Assembly: GCF_001659605.2 (NCBI RefSeq) | Contig: NC_035171.2 | Location: forward strand, 1 to 64,000 | Direction of reading: 5' to 3' | Origin: Manihot esculenta | Taxonomy: Eukaryota > Streptophyta > Magnoliopsida > Malpighiales > Euphorbiaceae | Length of the DNA stretch: 64,000 nucleotides | Shown here: piece by piece, positions 46,934 through 57,600 of the stretch | Layout of the letters: each line of letters starts with the position of its first letter | Numbering within the stretch: the first letter of the stretch is position 1 | Notes under the pieces: generated by a model | What the model saw: the letters and a program-made list of their open reading frames with translations, nothing else | Told to the model about the DNA's origin: nothing | Database searches by the model: none | Position numbers and translations under genes: made by a program

Positions 46934-47890
46934 TGTTGAAAATATAGAATAAAATAATAAAATATTAGTCGTATTGGACATTATCCTTAAAGATTTATTT
47001 TGTAATCTCAGGATTAAACAGGTTTTTCTGAGATTTAATTTTCAAGATCAGGACAACAAATATTTATCTCTAATTTATAACCTAGCAGCAAGTATAGAGA
47101 AAATAGAATAAAGTAGAAAAATGGAATTGCCTATAACATGGAGGTTATTTATAGTGAAAAAAATGGCCGTTGTAAACGGTTATAAAAATCTTGAGATAAT
47201 ATAATAAAAGTATAATAGTCAAATTTAATATTAGATCTAAATATCAAACCTGTAACAGCAAAAAAATCTCACTAATAAAATTTTCAACGACCATAAAATC
47301 TTTAACAATCATAAAATCTTCAACGACCATAAAATTTTCAACGACTATAAAATCTTTAATGACCATAAAATTTTCGACGACCATAAAATTTTTAACGACT
47401 ATGAAATCTAAACTAATTTTGCAACAATCCCCTACATATTTCAAAAGATTTTTCATAGCTGGATTTTAGAAATTTAATGTATATGTTTCGAATCTGGTGT
47501 TTTTTGGACTGTGAACCACACCTAGACTAATAAGACTTAACATATAGAGTAATTGGTGAAACTTTTGTTTCTATGAACCAAAAACTCTTTTTTGTATCCT
47601 AATATCCCATCATTCTCATAATACTCCACAGATCTTATTGTCAACGTTGTTTTGCGCTAATAGGTCATGCGCGCATCTGGTAGTTCATAAATGCTCTAGA
47701 GATTATGCCACAATCTCATAGAAGCAGCCTCACTCCACACTTATACAGGTGATATCATCAAGTGTATACTGCAATTTATACATCACCCATAAGAGATATG
47801 AATATCATTAAGAGCTTTCATCTCATCATTTCATTAATACAGTCTAGCACTTCTCACACCATAGGAAGGGACAACGATAAATAGTGCTAG
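46934..47890. other. Unassigned, probably old copia-type LTR and internal remnant
   Basis: Begins TGTTGAAAATATAG; a TATA-like region with GGCCGTTGTAAACGG occurs near 47130-47180. No coding frame of note. Contains the 18-bp minisatellite at 47281-47409. The stretch up to LTR X at 47891 shows no homology that I can name. Confidence 0.35.
47281..47409. repeat. 18-bp minisatellite, about 7 units
   Basis: Unit CCATAAAATCTTTAACGA with substitutions only; seven consecutive units in register. Because 18 is a multiple of three it produces an artificial FMVVED-like peptide on the minus strand, which I do not call a gene. Confidence 0.88.
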
Positions 47891-48900
47891 TGACTCGCGG
47901 TTGTCAAAACCAGTCAAAAATAATATTTCTGATTATCAACAATATTACTATTGCAGATAGTGGTAAAGGATCGAATCCACAGAGAATTGAAAACTTATTT
48001 ATTTTTCTCAACAAGATGAAGAGAATTAACTGAAAGCGCAACTGAAAGCAAAATAAATTGGAACGAGATAAAGTTGAAAGCAAACAGACTGAAAGTAAAA
48101 TGGGGGGTTTTGAGATTGATTCAATTAAACAACTACTGAAAACAATTAAATAAGCAAACAATAAAAATAAAAGGGAAATCAAATATGAGAAATATCTAGT
48201 TGAAGAGTTGGATCCACTTCAGTTGTTGGGATTGATCATTGACACTTAGTTTCCCTTGATAGATTCAATAGATTAGTTATGGAGATGGAAGACGCTTCTC
48301 ACCACCATGTCTCTCTTTAATCATAAACCAATTAGGGAACGTCCTCTAATTAATTAATAATCAACAAGTTGCCAAGGAACGTCCTTGGACCTTAGGCATC
48401 AAAACAACTGTCAATTGCATTAAGAAATAGAGAGATCCAATCCTAGCTACCCAAACGCATGGAGATGTTGCTAGATCATACAATTTCCTTAGTTTTTTAC
48501 ACCAAGTGTTCTTGTGTTTAAACAATCCAAGCAATTACGGACTCAAAATTATTCAAACTAACAATATATTACCTTGCAATCAAGAATCAAGTGGCCATTT
48601 TGATCAAAATAACAAAGCAATAATGGAATCAAACATGAAATTGCATAAATATTGAATAACCAAAAGATAAACAACTTATATTCAGATCTCACAACCAAAG
48701 TTTCAACCAATCTTCAACTAGAATAAAAGGTTTCAGCCACTCATGGCTGAAACAAACCAAAAAATAAAAAGAAAAGAAGAAGAAGAGATGGTGTCACTTG
48801 CAATCCCGTAGGTGTATCCAAGAGGGTCTTGAAAAAGCATGGGGAGGCTCCTTATGTGTCTTTTTATAGTTGAAAAGTATTGCCCTAGATGATACTTACT
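47891..48900 (-). repeat. LTR of Athila-related family X, second copy
   Basis: Starts TGACTCGCGGTTGTC, the reverse complement of the end of the X fragment at 38262, and remains homologous through the point where Athila 2 split that copy. It includes the conserved CATGAGTGGCT string (reversed, about 48741) and a TATA-like TATAAAAAG (minus, about 48859-48867). The outer end is uncertain. Confidence 0.7.
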
Positions 48901-49220
48901 GCCCAAGTTGATGAGAGGCTGCCCAAGGATGGCTTGCACAAATTGGGCCGTCCATATACATGTGAAGTGAGGGAGGTAAAGGGTTCGAGTAGTGGGAGAG
49001 GCGACCTAATTTCCAAAGGGAAATTTAGGCCAAATCCACTTGGGGAAGGATGCGATGCGAGAACCCAAGGGGACAAATCCTGCCAGGAACCCGTGAGGGT
49101 GAATGGATGTTAAAAGCTGTTCACGACGCCAGTGGAAAGCCCGAGGTGGCACAGGCTAGGCGAGGGATAGCCCTGGGCCGTGAACGGTAACAGTGCCGGT
49201 GAAAGGGCCGGGCTGTTACA
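48901..49220 (+). other. Possible Ty3/gypsy LTR 3' end of another family
   Basis: GC-richer sequence ending GGGCTGTTACA at 49220, a typical LTR terminus. No partner copy in the window. Confidence 0.35.
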
Positions 49221-49257
49221 CTAGCGCCGGTAGCGGTCCGGTTCCCGGGTCGTTACA
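49221..49257 (+). repeat. 37-bp Tekay LTR 3'-end stub
   Basis: CTAGCGCCGGTAGCGGTCCG and the following 17 bases, ending CGTTACA, match the last 37 bases of the Tekay LTRs. The rest of this LTR is gone. Confidence 0.85.
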
Positions 49258-50640
49258 GACCCACCGAACATCCGCTCCCGTAAGATTTCTGCAACCACGC
49301 TTGCCGGAGATTAATGAATGATATCCTCCGCGTTCAAAATGTTGTTGTCGGGAGCAGACAGCAAAGGCACCACAGAAGTCTCCTTCTTCTTCTCGAGGGA
49401 AGGCAGAGCTGGAGCTGGTCTCCTTGAGGCCCGAGACTTCTTAGGGACAGAAGCCAGGGCAGGCGCTTCAGAAGGAGCAGGACGCTTGCTCCCGACCTTC
49501 TCTACAGCGCCCTCATCATCAATCGGTCTGGGCTCCATCCCCTCGGAGACAGGGGCAACCTCAAGAGGGGCCTCCTGGACACCTTCACCAGCCGGGATAA
49601 CCTCCATCCCCCCTTCCGGAGCCCTCTCTTTAGTTACGGAGGTCTCAAGCCTCTCCTCGGGAACGTCCCTAGAAGGCAAGGCAGAATTCGTCCTCACCAG
49701 CTCGGTGCCTTCAGCTGGCCTAGAGGTGACCCTTGGAGCCTTTTCCGCCCCCTTAGTAGAAGCCCGTTGAGACTTGGGGGCTTGGGAGGACTAAGGAGTC
49801 GAGCTCGATCTGCTGCAGCTGGATGGCCTGGAAGACTTGCTACCTTAGGAGCTCGGCTTGGAAGCTCGAGCAGAAGCTGGAGCAGGAGGCCGGCTAGCTG
49901 ACCTAGAGGAGATGACCTCAGCCACCCTCTGAGCAGTCTCTCCCACCGATCGCCCAGCTAGGAGGGCATCCAATGCAGCATTCATGCTCTCCCTAAATAG
50001 CGTGAAGTTCTTTGGGAGCTTGATCTGGTCCATTTTCACATCGGAAGCTGCAAAGATTCAAAACTAAAATGGATTAGAATAGCCTTCAGTGAAAATCACA
50101 AAGAAAAAGCAAAGCAGTTAAACAAGAGAAAATACTCACGTCCTGGATATCCCGAAGATTGGACGCAAACATACATTTTTCGACATCATACTTCTTATCA
50201 ACAAAAGTCAGTCGAAGGAATCCGACCTGCTCGGAGAGACTCAGCTGGGGCAGGTCGTTGCAACCCAGAAAGACATCTTCCCAGTCGAGTTCCACCCCCC
50301 AGGACAGACCGGAGTCTTTCTTCAACTCCACCACCACAAAACCCTCTACCCAGCCCTTTATGGAATCCTTGTAACTCGTGAAGATAGACAACCCGCCACG
50401 GGGGGCAAAGTAGTAGAAGCATTGACTTGCCCTAACGAGACGGAAAAAGGTCACAAACAAACGAGCCGTGGGCGTTAATCCCCAGCTCAAGCAGATGGAT
50501 TCGAAGGAACACATAAACAAAATAGAATTGGGAGACAGCATTCGGGGGGTTATCCCGAAGTACTGGAAGACCTCGATGAAGAATGGAGTAAAGGGGAAAG
50601 TCAGACCGTAGTCTCGTTGTTTGATGAAAAAGATTAGACA

Positions 50641-52947
50641 TTTAATACCCGGCTAGACTCTTGTATCGGAATTCCTACCGTCCGGTGGAATCTCGGATGT
50701 CGGAGACCTCTAGAAGGGTAAAACTATGTTTTCATGAAATGTTTTAATGTTTTTGATGATTTTAAGTAAAACGAAAATGAGTTTTTGAATAAAAACAACC
50801 TTGGAGGAAAGCCCAGGTTCGGCCGCCGAAACTCCAAGTTCGGCCGCCGAACACGCATGTGTTTCGGGTGAGCCTTAGGCCCCCGAAGGCATAAGTGAGG
50901 GAAGTCCAGGTTCGGCCGCCGAATCTCAAGTTCGGCCGCCGAACATGGCATGCATGCGGAGGCACATTCGGCCCCCGAACGTGGCCTGGCCAGCCACTAT
51001 AAAAGGGTCCCTTAGCCAAAAACGGGCGAGCTTTTCCCCATTTTCGGCCAAGGTGAGCTCTCCGCCGTCCCTCACTGGTCTTTGATGTTTTTCCTCAAGA
51101 TCTTTCAAGTTTTTCATTTGTTTTAACCTTGTTTTGAAGATTTAAGCTTTTGAGCAAAGTTTTGGAGCTTGGAGGTTCAAGAATCCAGTCTCTCCCACCT
51201 TCGAATTTTAGGTCGTCTCTCTCTCGATCTTCAAGAGGTAAGAGCCGATCTTAAGTTCATTGTATGTTTTAAATAAGTTTTATGCAAGATCTATGGGGTA
51301 GAAATGCATGTGTAGGTTTTTAGTGAGTTTTGATGATTTTTTTAGTTTATGGACAATGTGGCTTGCAAATGCTTGTGTATGTGTGTTGTAGTTGGGGTTT
51401 AAGTTAGTTTAAGACCCCTAGGAGCTTGTGTGCATGTTTTGGTTGAGCTTAATGCATGATGGTATGATTTTGAGGCGATTGTGCATGTTTGAACTGAGTT
51501 TCTGCCCTTTGGGAGAAACCAGGTTCGGCAGCCGAAGAAACTTTCGGCCGCCGAACCCTCTTGTGGAGGCAGCCTTCGGCTACCGAAGCTTGCCCCCGAA
51601 AGGAGACTTTCGTCTCTGTCTGGGAGTTTCGGCCGCCGAAAGTGCCGCCGAACATGCATGAGTTTCGTCTCTGTCTGGGAGTTTCAGCCGCCGAAGGTGC
51701 CGTCGAACCTACCTGACTTTCAGCTATGGAGGGACTTTCGGCCGCTGAACCTGTCGCCGAAAGTGCCCTGTCCAGCCTTCCTTTGCATGTTCTTGCATGG
51801 ATGTTTTGAGATGTTTTAGGGGGTTTTTGAGGGATGTTTTTTAGAGTTATGTTCTAGTATGTTGGTCCCTCATTTGAGTCCACCTATATAGGTTTGGACC
51901 CGAGGAACCGAGGACCTCAGCAGTGAGTCAGCTGCTTCAGTCAAAGTCAGAGCTAGCCAGAGGTGAGTGGAATAACTCTTATGCTTTTAAATAAATAAAT
52001 CAGTTTTGAGCATGTTCATGCATCACGGATGCCATGTGATATTTTAGGTTGTTTGCATTAGAAATCACGAATATGTTGCATTGCATAATATGTTGTTGAT
52101 GTGGATGAATGTTGAATGATCCGTTAGCCCTCATATGTTATGACATGATGATATGATATGGAAGTCCAGATGTAGCCTGCACTACGCCCCTGGCACTATG
52201 TAAGAGAAAGACCGGAAGTGGCCTGCACTACGCCCCCGGCACCATGGAATATGTATGTTATGTTATGTTATGTATAAGAGAAAGACCAGGTGTGGCCTGC
52301 ACTACACCCCTGGCATGATTGGAATATGTAGAGGGCTATATGGTGACAAGTTCATCCTTGATATGATTAATTGTGATGTGATGCATTCCATTACAGCATG
52401 TGTTTTAAATGCTTTATGATTCTGCTCACTGGGCTCTAGTAGCTCACCCCTCTCCCAAATTCCCCAGGTTTGCAGGTACGGGTTAGACAGAGAAGTCAAG
52501 AAGAGTAATGAAGTCATGTATGTAATAGTTAGAATGTGGACATGACAGATTGTATAATGATGTATAGACATGTAATGTAACGATATTGAGGTTAGAAGTG
52601 TGCTTGACCATAGTATAATGTAATCCCTTTTTGAAACATGATCTTAATGTTATTGATGTCCATGTTTAGCCAACTCAACACTTGTTATGCCACCCATTAG
52701 GGGCATTGATGAGATCCCACTGAGGGGTCAAGTTTATGATTATGTATATGTTCAGTGCATGCACAGGTTGAGTTTGGTGTGTGATAGAATGTATGAAAGA
52801 AAAGTTTTAAATTTTATGTATGATTGTTGATCATGTATGGGATTAAACAGGTTTACAGGTTGCATGTCAGGCTTGCTACGGGTCCCGGCGGCCTTAAGCC
52901 GATCTGGATCCTAGCGCCGGTAGCGGTCCGATTTTCGGGTCGTTATA
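50641..52947 (+). mobile_element. Solo Tekay LTR (2,307 bp), both ends mutated
   Basis: The left end reads TTTAATACCC (TG changed to TT) and the right end CGTTATA (CA changed to TA). Flanks AGACA (50636-50640) and AGACT (52948-52952) match at four of five bases. TATA box at about 50997-51003. Three hairpin units at 52164-52195, 52210-52241 and 52284-52315. Contains GACTTTCGTCTCTGTC at 51605-51620, shared with the SIRE LTR. Confidence 0.9.
52164..52315 (+). repeat. Three hairpin units in the solo Tekay LTR
   Basis: Arms begin CCAGA, CCGGA and CCAGG and end CCTGG, CCCGG and CCTGG. The third stem pair again switches between A-T and G-C together; the outermost fifth pair is degraded in the first two. 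Confidence 0.55.
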
Positions 52948-53383
52948 AGACTGAGATCTTTCTGGGGATCTACCAAGCCGGAAGGAAAAGGATCGGCAAG
53001 AACAATTCTCTCGTTCTGGTAGGGAGCTCGAATATGGTAAAGGGGAGTGTCCAAATACTTCCGAGAAAAGAAGTTAGTCAGGGTAGAAGGGGTAATACAA
53101 GACTCAAGATTAAAGACATCAGGGAGCTTTGGGCCTTCCATGGTAAAAAGAGAAGCGTACTTGGAAAACGGTTAGAGCAGATGAACAAAGCAAGCAAGAC
53201 GAACAGAGAAGCAGAGGAAAGCAAAAGCTCGGAGAAGACAGAGAGAATTTAAAAATTTCGAACAGCAATGAGACGAAGAGGTGTTCTGATGAAAACTGTC
53301 CTTGGGCGGCGCAGTCATTATAACTCTCGATATTTACCCCCTCATCATTCGTACAATAACTGATGAGAAGGTAAAGGGGCAAT

Positions 53384-53830
53384 TGATGACCGCTGAATTT
53401 CACCATCCCGTTATGAGGCCGGGTCCATAACGACAGTCCTAATTCTGAGGCCTCTAAGTCTTCTCGATGGGCCGGCCCAGTCCATTCGGCCCTAAGATCG
53501 GACCTCCCCTGGGCTTTAGCCTTAATCTCGTCTTCCAGTCTAGTCCGGAGGAGAAGAAGTAGCCAGCCCATCTGTCTAATGGGTCCATCCGCATGCGTAC
53601 CAAGAGGGAATTAAATGGCCGTTACGTATGCAGCAGAGATCTGATATTCTCGTACGTCCGTGTCCGTATGGCAAAGATAGGTGGCCCAATGGCCATAAGG
53701 CCGTTACACGTCAGTGGCAGGCAAAGGAAAGGAATAAAAGGAGAGGAACACCCTCCTCTCAGATCAAGTTTACACAACCCTTGTAAAATTTTATTTTTTG
53801 AATTTCAGATCATCATTTATCAATAAAACA
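53384..53830 (+). repeat. Putative Tat-like 3' LTR (447 bp)
   Basis: Preceded by AAGGTAAAGGGGCAAT, begins TGATGACCGC, has ATAAAAGG at about 53735 and ends CAATAAAACA. No second copy is present to prove the borders. Confidence 0.5.
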
Positions 53831-54653
53831 TGATGGATATGGGAAGAGAATGGATAGATAGGTCAATAGTTTGGAAATTTAGCATAGTATATTATGGTTT
53901 AGGGTATTATTGAAATAAAATGAATATTAATATAATGAATTGAAAATAAAAATTTTTAAAGTTTTCAAGGGAAAATTTTCTTAATCTATTAATATAATGA
54001 ATTGAAAATAAAAAATTTTAAAAATCTATAAAAATCGTAGTTTAAAAACATTCACTCCTTTCTAAACACAAGTTTAATAATTTTAAGCCTTCAACAGTCC
54101 TTATGTTACCTTAAAAAACCTGTAAATATAAAAAGTTGAAATCTAAAAACTCAAAACTGAATACTATAATTCCATATGTGGATTTGGATTAATGGCGCTA
54201 AGTCTAATTCAAACTTCAAACGAGGCCAGCTAGCAAGAAATCATTACGCGGCCATCAAGGTGCGATGATACTGCGTCTGCGATCACTTCGCTCTACAATT
54301 TACAGGCCAGAGCATCGTTTAATCCAATATAAACGATGTCGTTTACATTATTTTTCACCCGAGCGCCAAACCAGTTGCACTGTTCCACAGATTAGAGAGG
54401 AAAAGGAAAAAGCACCAATTGCGCCTTTTTTCCAAAATTCATGGTCAAATACTAATTCAAATTTCGAAGAGTTGGAACCCACAAGGAGAAAATAGTTTTT
54501 TGTTTTCAGAATAGACAAGACGAGAGAAAGAGAGAGTTCAAGCATACTCTTAATTCAAATTTCTGGTACTCTTAGTTCAAGCATACTCTTAATTCAAAAT
54601 CTGATATCATAGGCAAGAATATTTGTGCGTTAGTGGGTGTATTCAATTTGAAA
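53831..54653 (+). promoter_or_regulatory. Upstream region of the EHD gene
   Basis: AT-rich 5' flank and leader. A 25-bp direct repeat (AGTTCAAGCATACTCTTAAT and five more bases) occurs at 54535-54559 and 54574-54598 just before the start codon. Short ORFs here are not convincing. Confidence 0.45.
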
Positions 54654-57600
54654 ATGGAGATAGGTAAAAGCACAATTGGATCATGCTCGAAAGAGCACCA
54701 ACAAATATACAAGGAGTGGTTCAACAGAGCAGATTCAGGTTTCTCTATTTTTCATCTATTATGCTAATTAATATTACATCCATTTCTATTTCTAGTTCTA
54801 CTTCACCCACTTCTTTAATTGGTTGGTTTCAAAGATGGAGATGGCCGTATTACTGGAAATGATGCCACCAAGTTCTTCTCAATGTCCAGCCTTTCTCGCG
54901 AAGAACTCAAACAGGTTACTCCATCTCTCCTTTATAACCTAATGCTTTCCTTTATTCTATTATTTTTTTTAATTCCGCAAATGTTGGTCAATTTCATATT
55001 TTCTTATTGATAATAGGCTTTGATTGCTGGGTGCATCTAATGCTCGTCCTCATCCTCGATTTAGTTGTTTTATATATTCATTTTCGGTTTGCTCATTCGT
55101 TGAATTAAAAGCCATCAATATTAAGCTTATTGATTTATTTTTGCTTTATTTCCTAAGGTCTGGGCACTTGCAGATTCTAAACGGCAAGGATTTTTAGGAT
55201 TTCCAGAGTTCATTGTGGCTATGCAGGTTGTGTATGTTGAGTTGTTGTTTCCTTGGATGATTATAATAGCTAAGTCATGTGAAATCTCACTTATTTATTA
55301 ATTTTCTTAACTGCAGCTCATTTCTCTAGCACAGGCAGGACATAAGATAACCTCCCATATCCTTAAAACTACTTGTATGTGAAAAAATGCTTGTTCTTTT
55401 TGCTAACATGATTTTTTATGGAAAATGATTTGCCCTTTTCAAAAGATTAAATAATTCTTTAGACTTTGAGAATTATATTACCACTTGACTTTTCACACTT
55501 GAATCTTATTAACACCTTACTGAAGCAACCAAATAAAGAACAAGAAGTTATTCTTTAGAAACAATTTCCTTCGAAAATATATTCTACATATAAATTATTT
55601 TGTGAAAAAAACAAAGCCTATGAAGCCTAAGTATATAACTCTAACCATGTGTTCTGTAGAAATTGCTAGCCTTAATCTATGTGCTGTGATTACTTTGGAT
55701 GTGGCAAAAATATTTCATTAACTATTAAAAACTTTGCATATGACAAGCAATACACAGTGAATTTGGAAATTTATTATGCTCTGGTATCGTTGATTATAGA
55801 TTTATGTGCATTTCATTTCTGCTTCATATTGATATGTGAGAATCAAGGATTTGACCTCTTTTGGTTAATCCTTGCATTTTTATCACAACCATGTTCTTTG
55901 TCAAGGCCAGTTCTAGCGTTAACATTATTGATTTTGTTTATTTCATGCAACTATCATGAAACATTTGTTTCTCACAGATTCCATGGAGAATATTAAACCT
56001 CCTATGATGGAAGGCATTGATACCTTATTAATTGTAAGCAATCTGCTTTATCCAACTTTGAATTGTTTGACTATTTAAATGCATCTAATAATTGGATTTT
56101 TGTCTTCTAACTTTTCAGCAAAAAAAGGTTTCAACAATTAATAGTGAGCTAGAAATTAATGGTCAGACACTTATCTTTTTTGCTGATATAAGATTCCTTT
56201 TTTTTTTTTTGTTACTTGTTATTTAAGTTTTTTAATAGTGATGATGTAGGATCTATTCAGCTGCAATCATCAATAATGGCTCAACAATTTGGTTCAAAAT
56301 CATTAAGAAAGGTAATTATATGTTCTAGCATGTCATCAAAGAAGGCTCTTCACTTTTGACTCTAATTGAATCTAATTAGAGTCATATCCTTTTCTCATAT
56401 TTTTGTTTTTATTTCTAACCTTTTTCTAAGTTCAGATTGTAATGTTTTTAATTGGTTGGCCTATTGTCTATTTTTATAGGTAGAAAGTCAACTATGTCAA
56501 TATTCCTTTATAGTGTCTATTTTTATAGATAGAAAGTCAAGTATGTCAATATTCCTTTATAGTCATAGAATCTCTTGTATATAGATGTTGTACTTGTTTT
56601 TCATATCAATATATACAGAAACTGCTCTCTTCATGGTATCAAAGCCTTGTAAAGGAAATTCTTCATTTAATTTCTCAAATCATTTTAGGTTTTCTATATT
56701 TAAGAATAAGTCACCTACTTAGGATGATAATTTTATCTCACAGTTGGCCCTAGGAGGAAGCTGGGCCGTTGACCGACCAATTCCACTAAGTTCGGTCACT
56801 AGAGGACCTGTGAGTATGCCACATGCATCGATCCTACTTTATACTGCCATCCCACTCGCTAGCATGTGGAGGCATGTCCATCAACCATTTTGTTTCCGCT
56901 CTTTATTTCTGGGGTTGCCTTGGAGAGGGGAGGATCTTTCAGCCATTAGTTTTTTGATTATGTGCCTTTGAGTAGGAGGCTATAATGATATGTTGATAGT
57001 GTCAAATATCAACACTGTAGAGTGTGAAATAGCCATGAGTGTGTTGTCTTGATCCCTCCAAGATAAAGCATTGGCAACCCTATTTAAATGGCCTTCCTAA
57101 TATTCTACTTGTAAATCAAACTCTAGAAGCTTTTCAATCCAGTGTTGTTGTGGTGAAGTTGTAAGTCTGTTCTAAGAGGTATTTTAGGCTGTAATGATCT
57201 CTTTGGAGAGGAATTCTTCCTGCATAAGTATGGCCACCAAGTTTAATTGCTTTTGCTAATCCAATCAGTTCCTGGTCATATGCCACTAATTTGAAATGGC
57301 GGTCTACCAATTTGCTGCAGAAAAAAGCTATCGGATGTCCTTATTGTTGTAATACTGCTCCTACGCCACTCTAAGCGTCACGTTCCACATCTCATGATTG
57401 AATTTTAGTTATCCATTTTCTCATCCCTTATTCTTTACAAAACATAGGGATGCTATTCTTATGCATATCTATTTTTCTTACCATGTCAAATTTGTTGTTC
57501 ATTCATTTTCTTTGTTAATATGCTAATGAACTTCTTCCTACATGTCTTTTTAGAGAATATCAACATTTTCAGACTGTTCTGATGGGTTTTCTTTCTTTCC

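Larger units (their letters stand above)
49258..53141 (-). pseudogene. Antisense gag-like/Transposase_28-type ORF (split by a solo LTR)
   Basis: Begins MEGPKLPDVFNLES (53141). After the LTR it continues RDYGLTFPFTPFFIEVFQYFGITP and SICLSWGLTPTARLFVTFFRL (50600-50400), the pattern of the plant putative gypsy-type transposon domain. An R/S/P-rich region follows (about 50030-49400) and a conserved-looking NAEDIIH stretch near 49330. A GTGAGT donor (50139-50134) and TTTGCAG acceptor (about 50048) suggest a short intron near 50050-50140, though the phase does not join cleanly. Stops at about 49845 and 49790 show decay. It is truncated at 49258. Role unknown. Confidence 0.6.
49258..53830 (+). mobile_element. 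3' part of a Tat-like Ty3/gypsy element with an antisense ORF
   Basis: A minus-strand ORF (pieces 53141-52948 and 50640-49258) lies just upstream of a polypurine-like tract (53368-53383) and a 447-bp LTR-like unit (53384-53830) in plus orientation. Antisense ORFs before the 3' LTR are described for Tat-lineage elements. A solo Tekay LTR (50641-52947) splits the ORF. The left side ends abruptly at 49257. Confidence 0.6.

Noticed and set aside
47244..47456. Minus-strand ORF with FMVVED repeats
   Set aside because: Product of an 18-bp minisatellite in AT-rich non-coding DNA.
49318..49770. Plus-strand Ser/Gly-rich ORF
   Set aside because: Shadow of the antisense gag-like ORF on the minus strand, which has recognisable family motifs.
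54265..54495. Short plus-strand ORF upstream of the EHD gene
   Set aside because: No homology or codon pattern; lies in the 5' flank of a clear gene.
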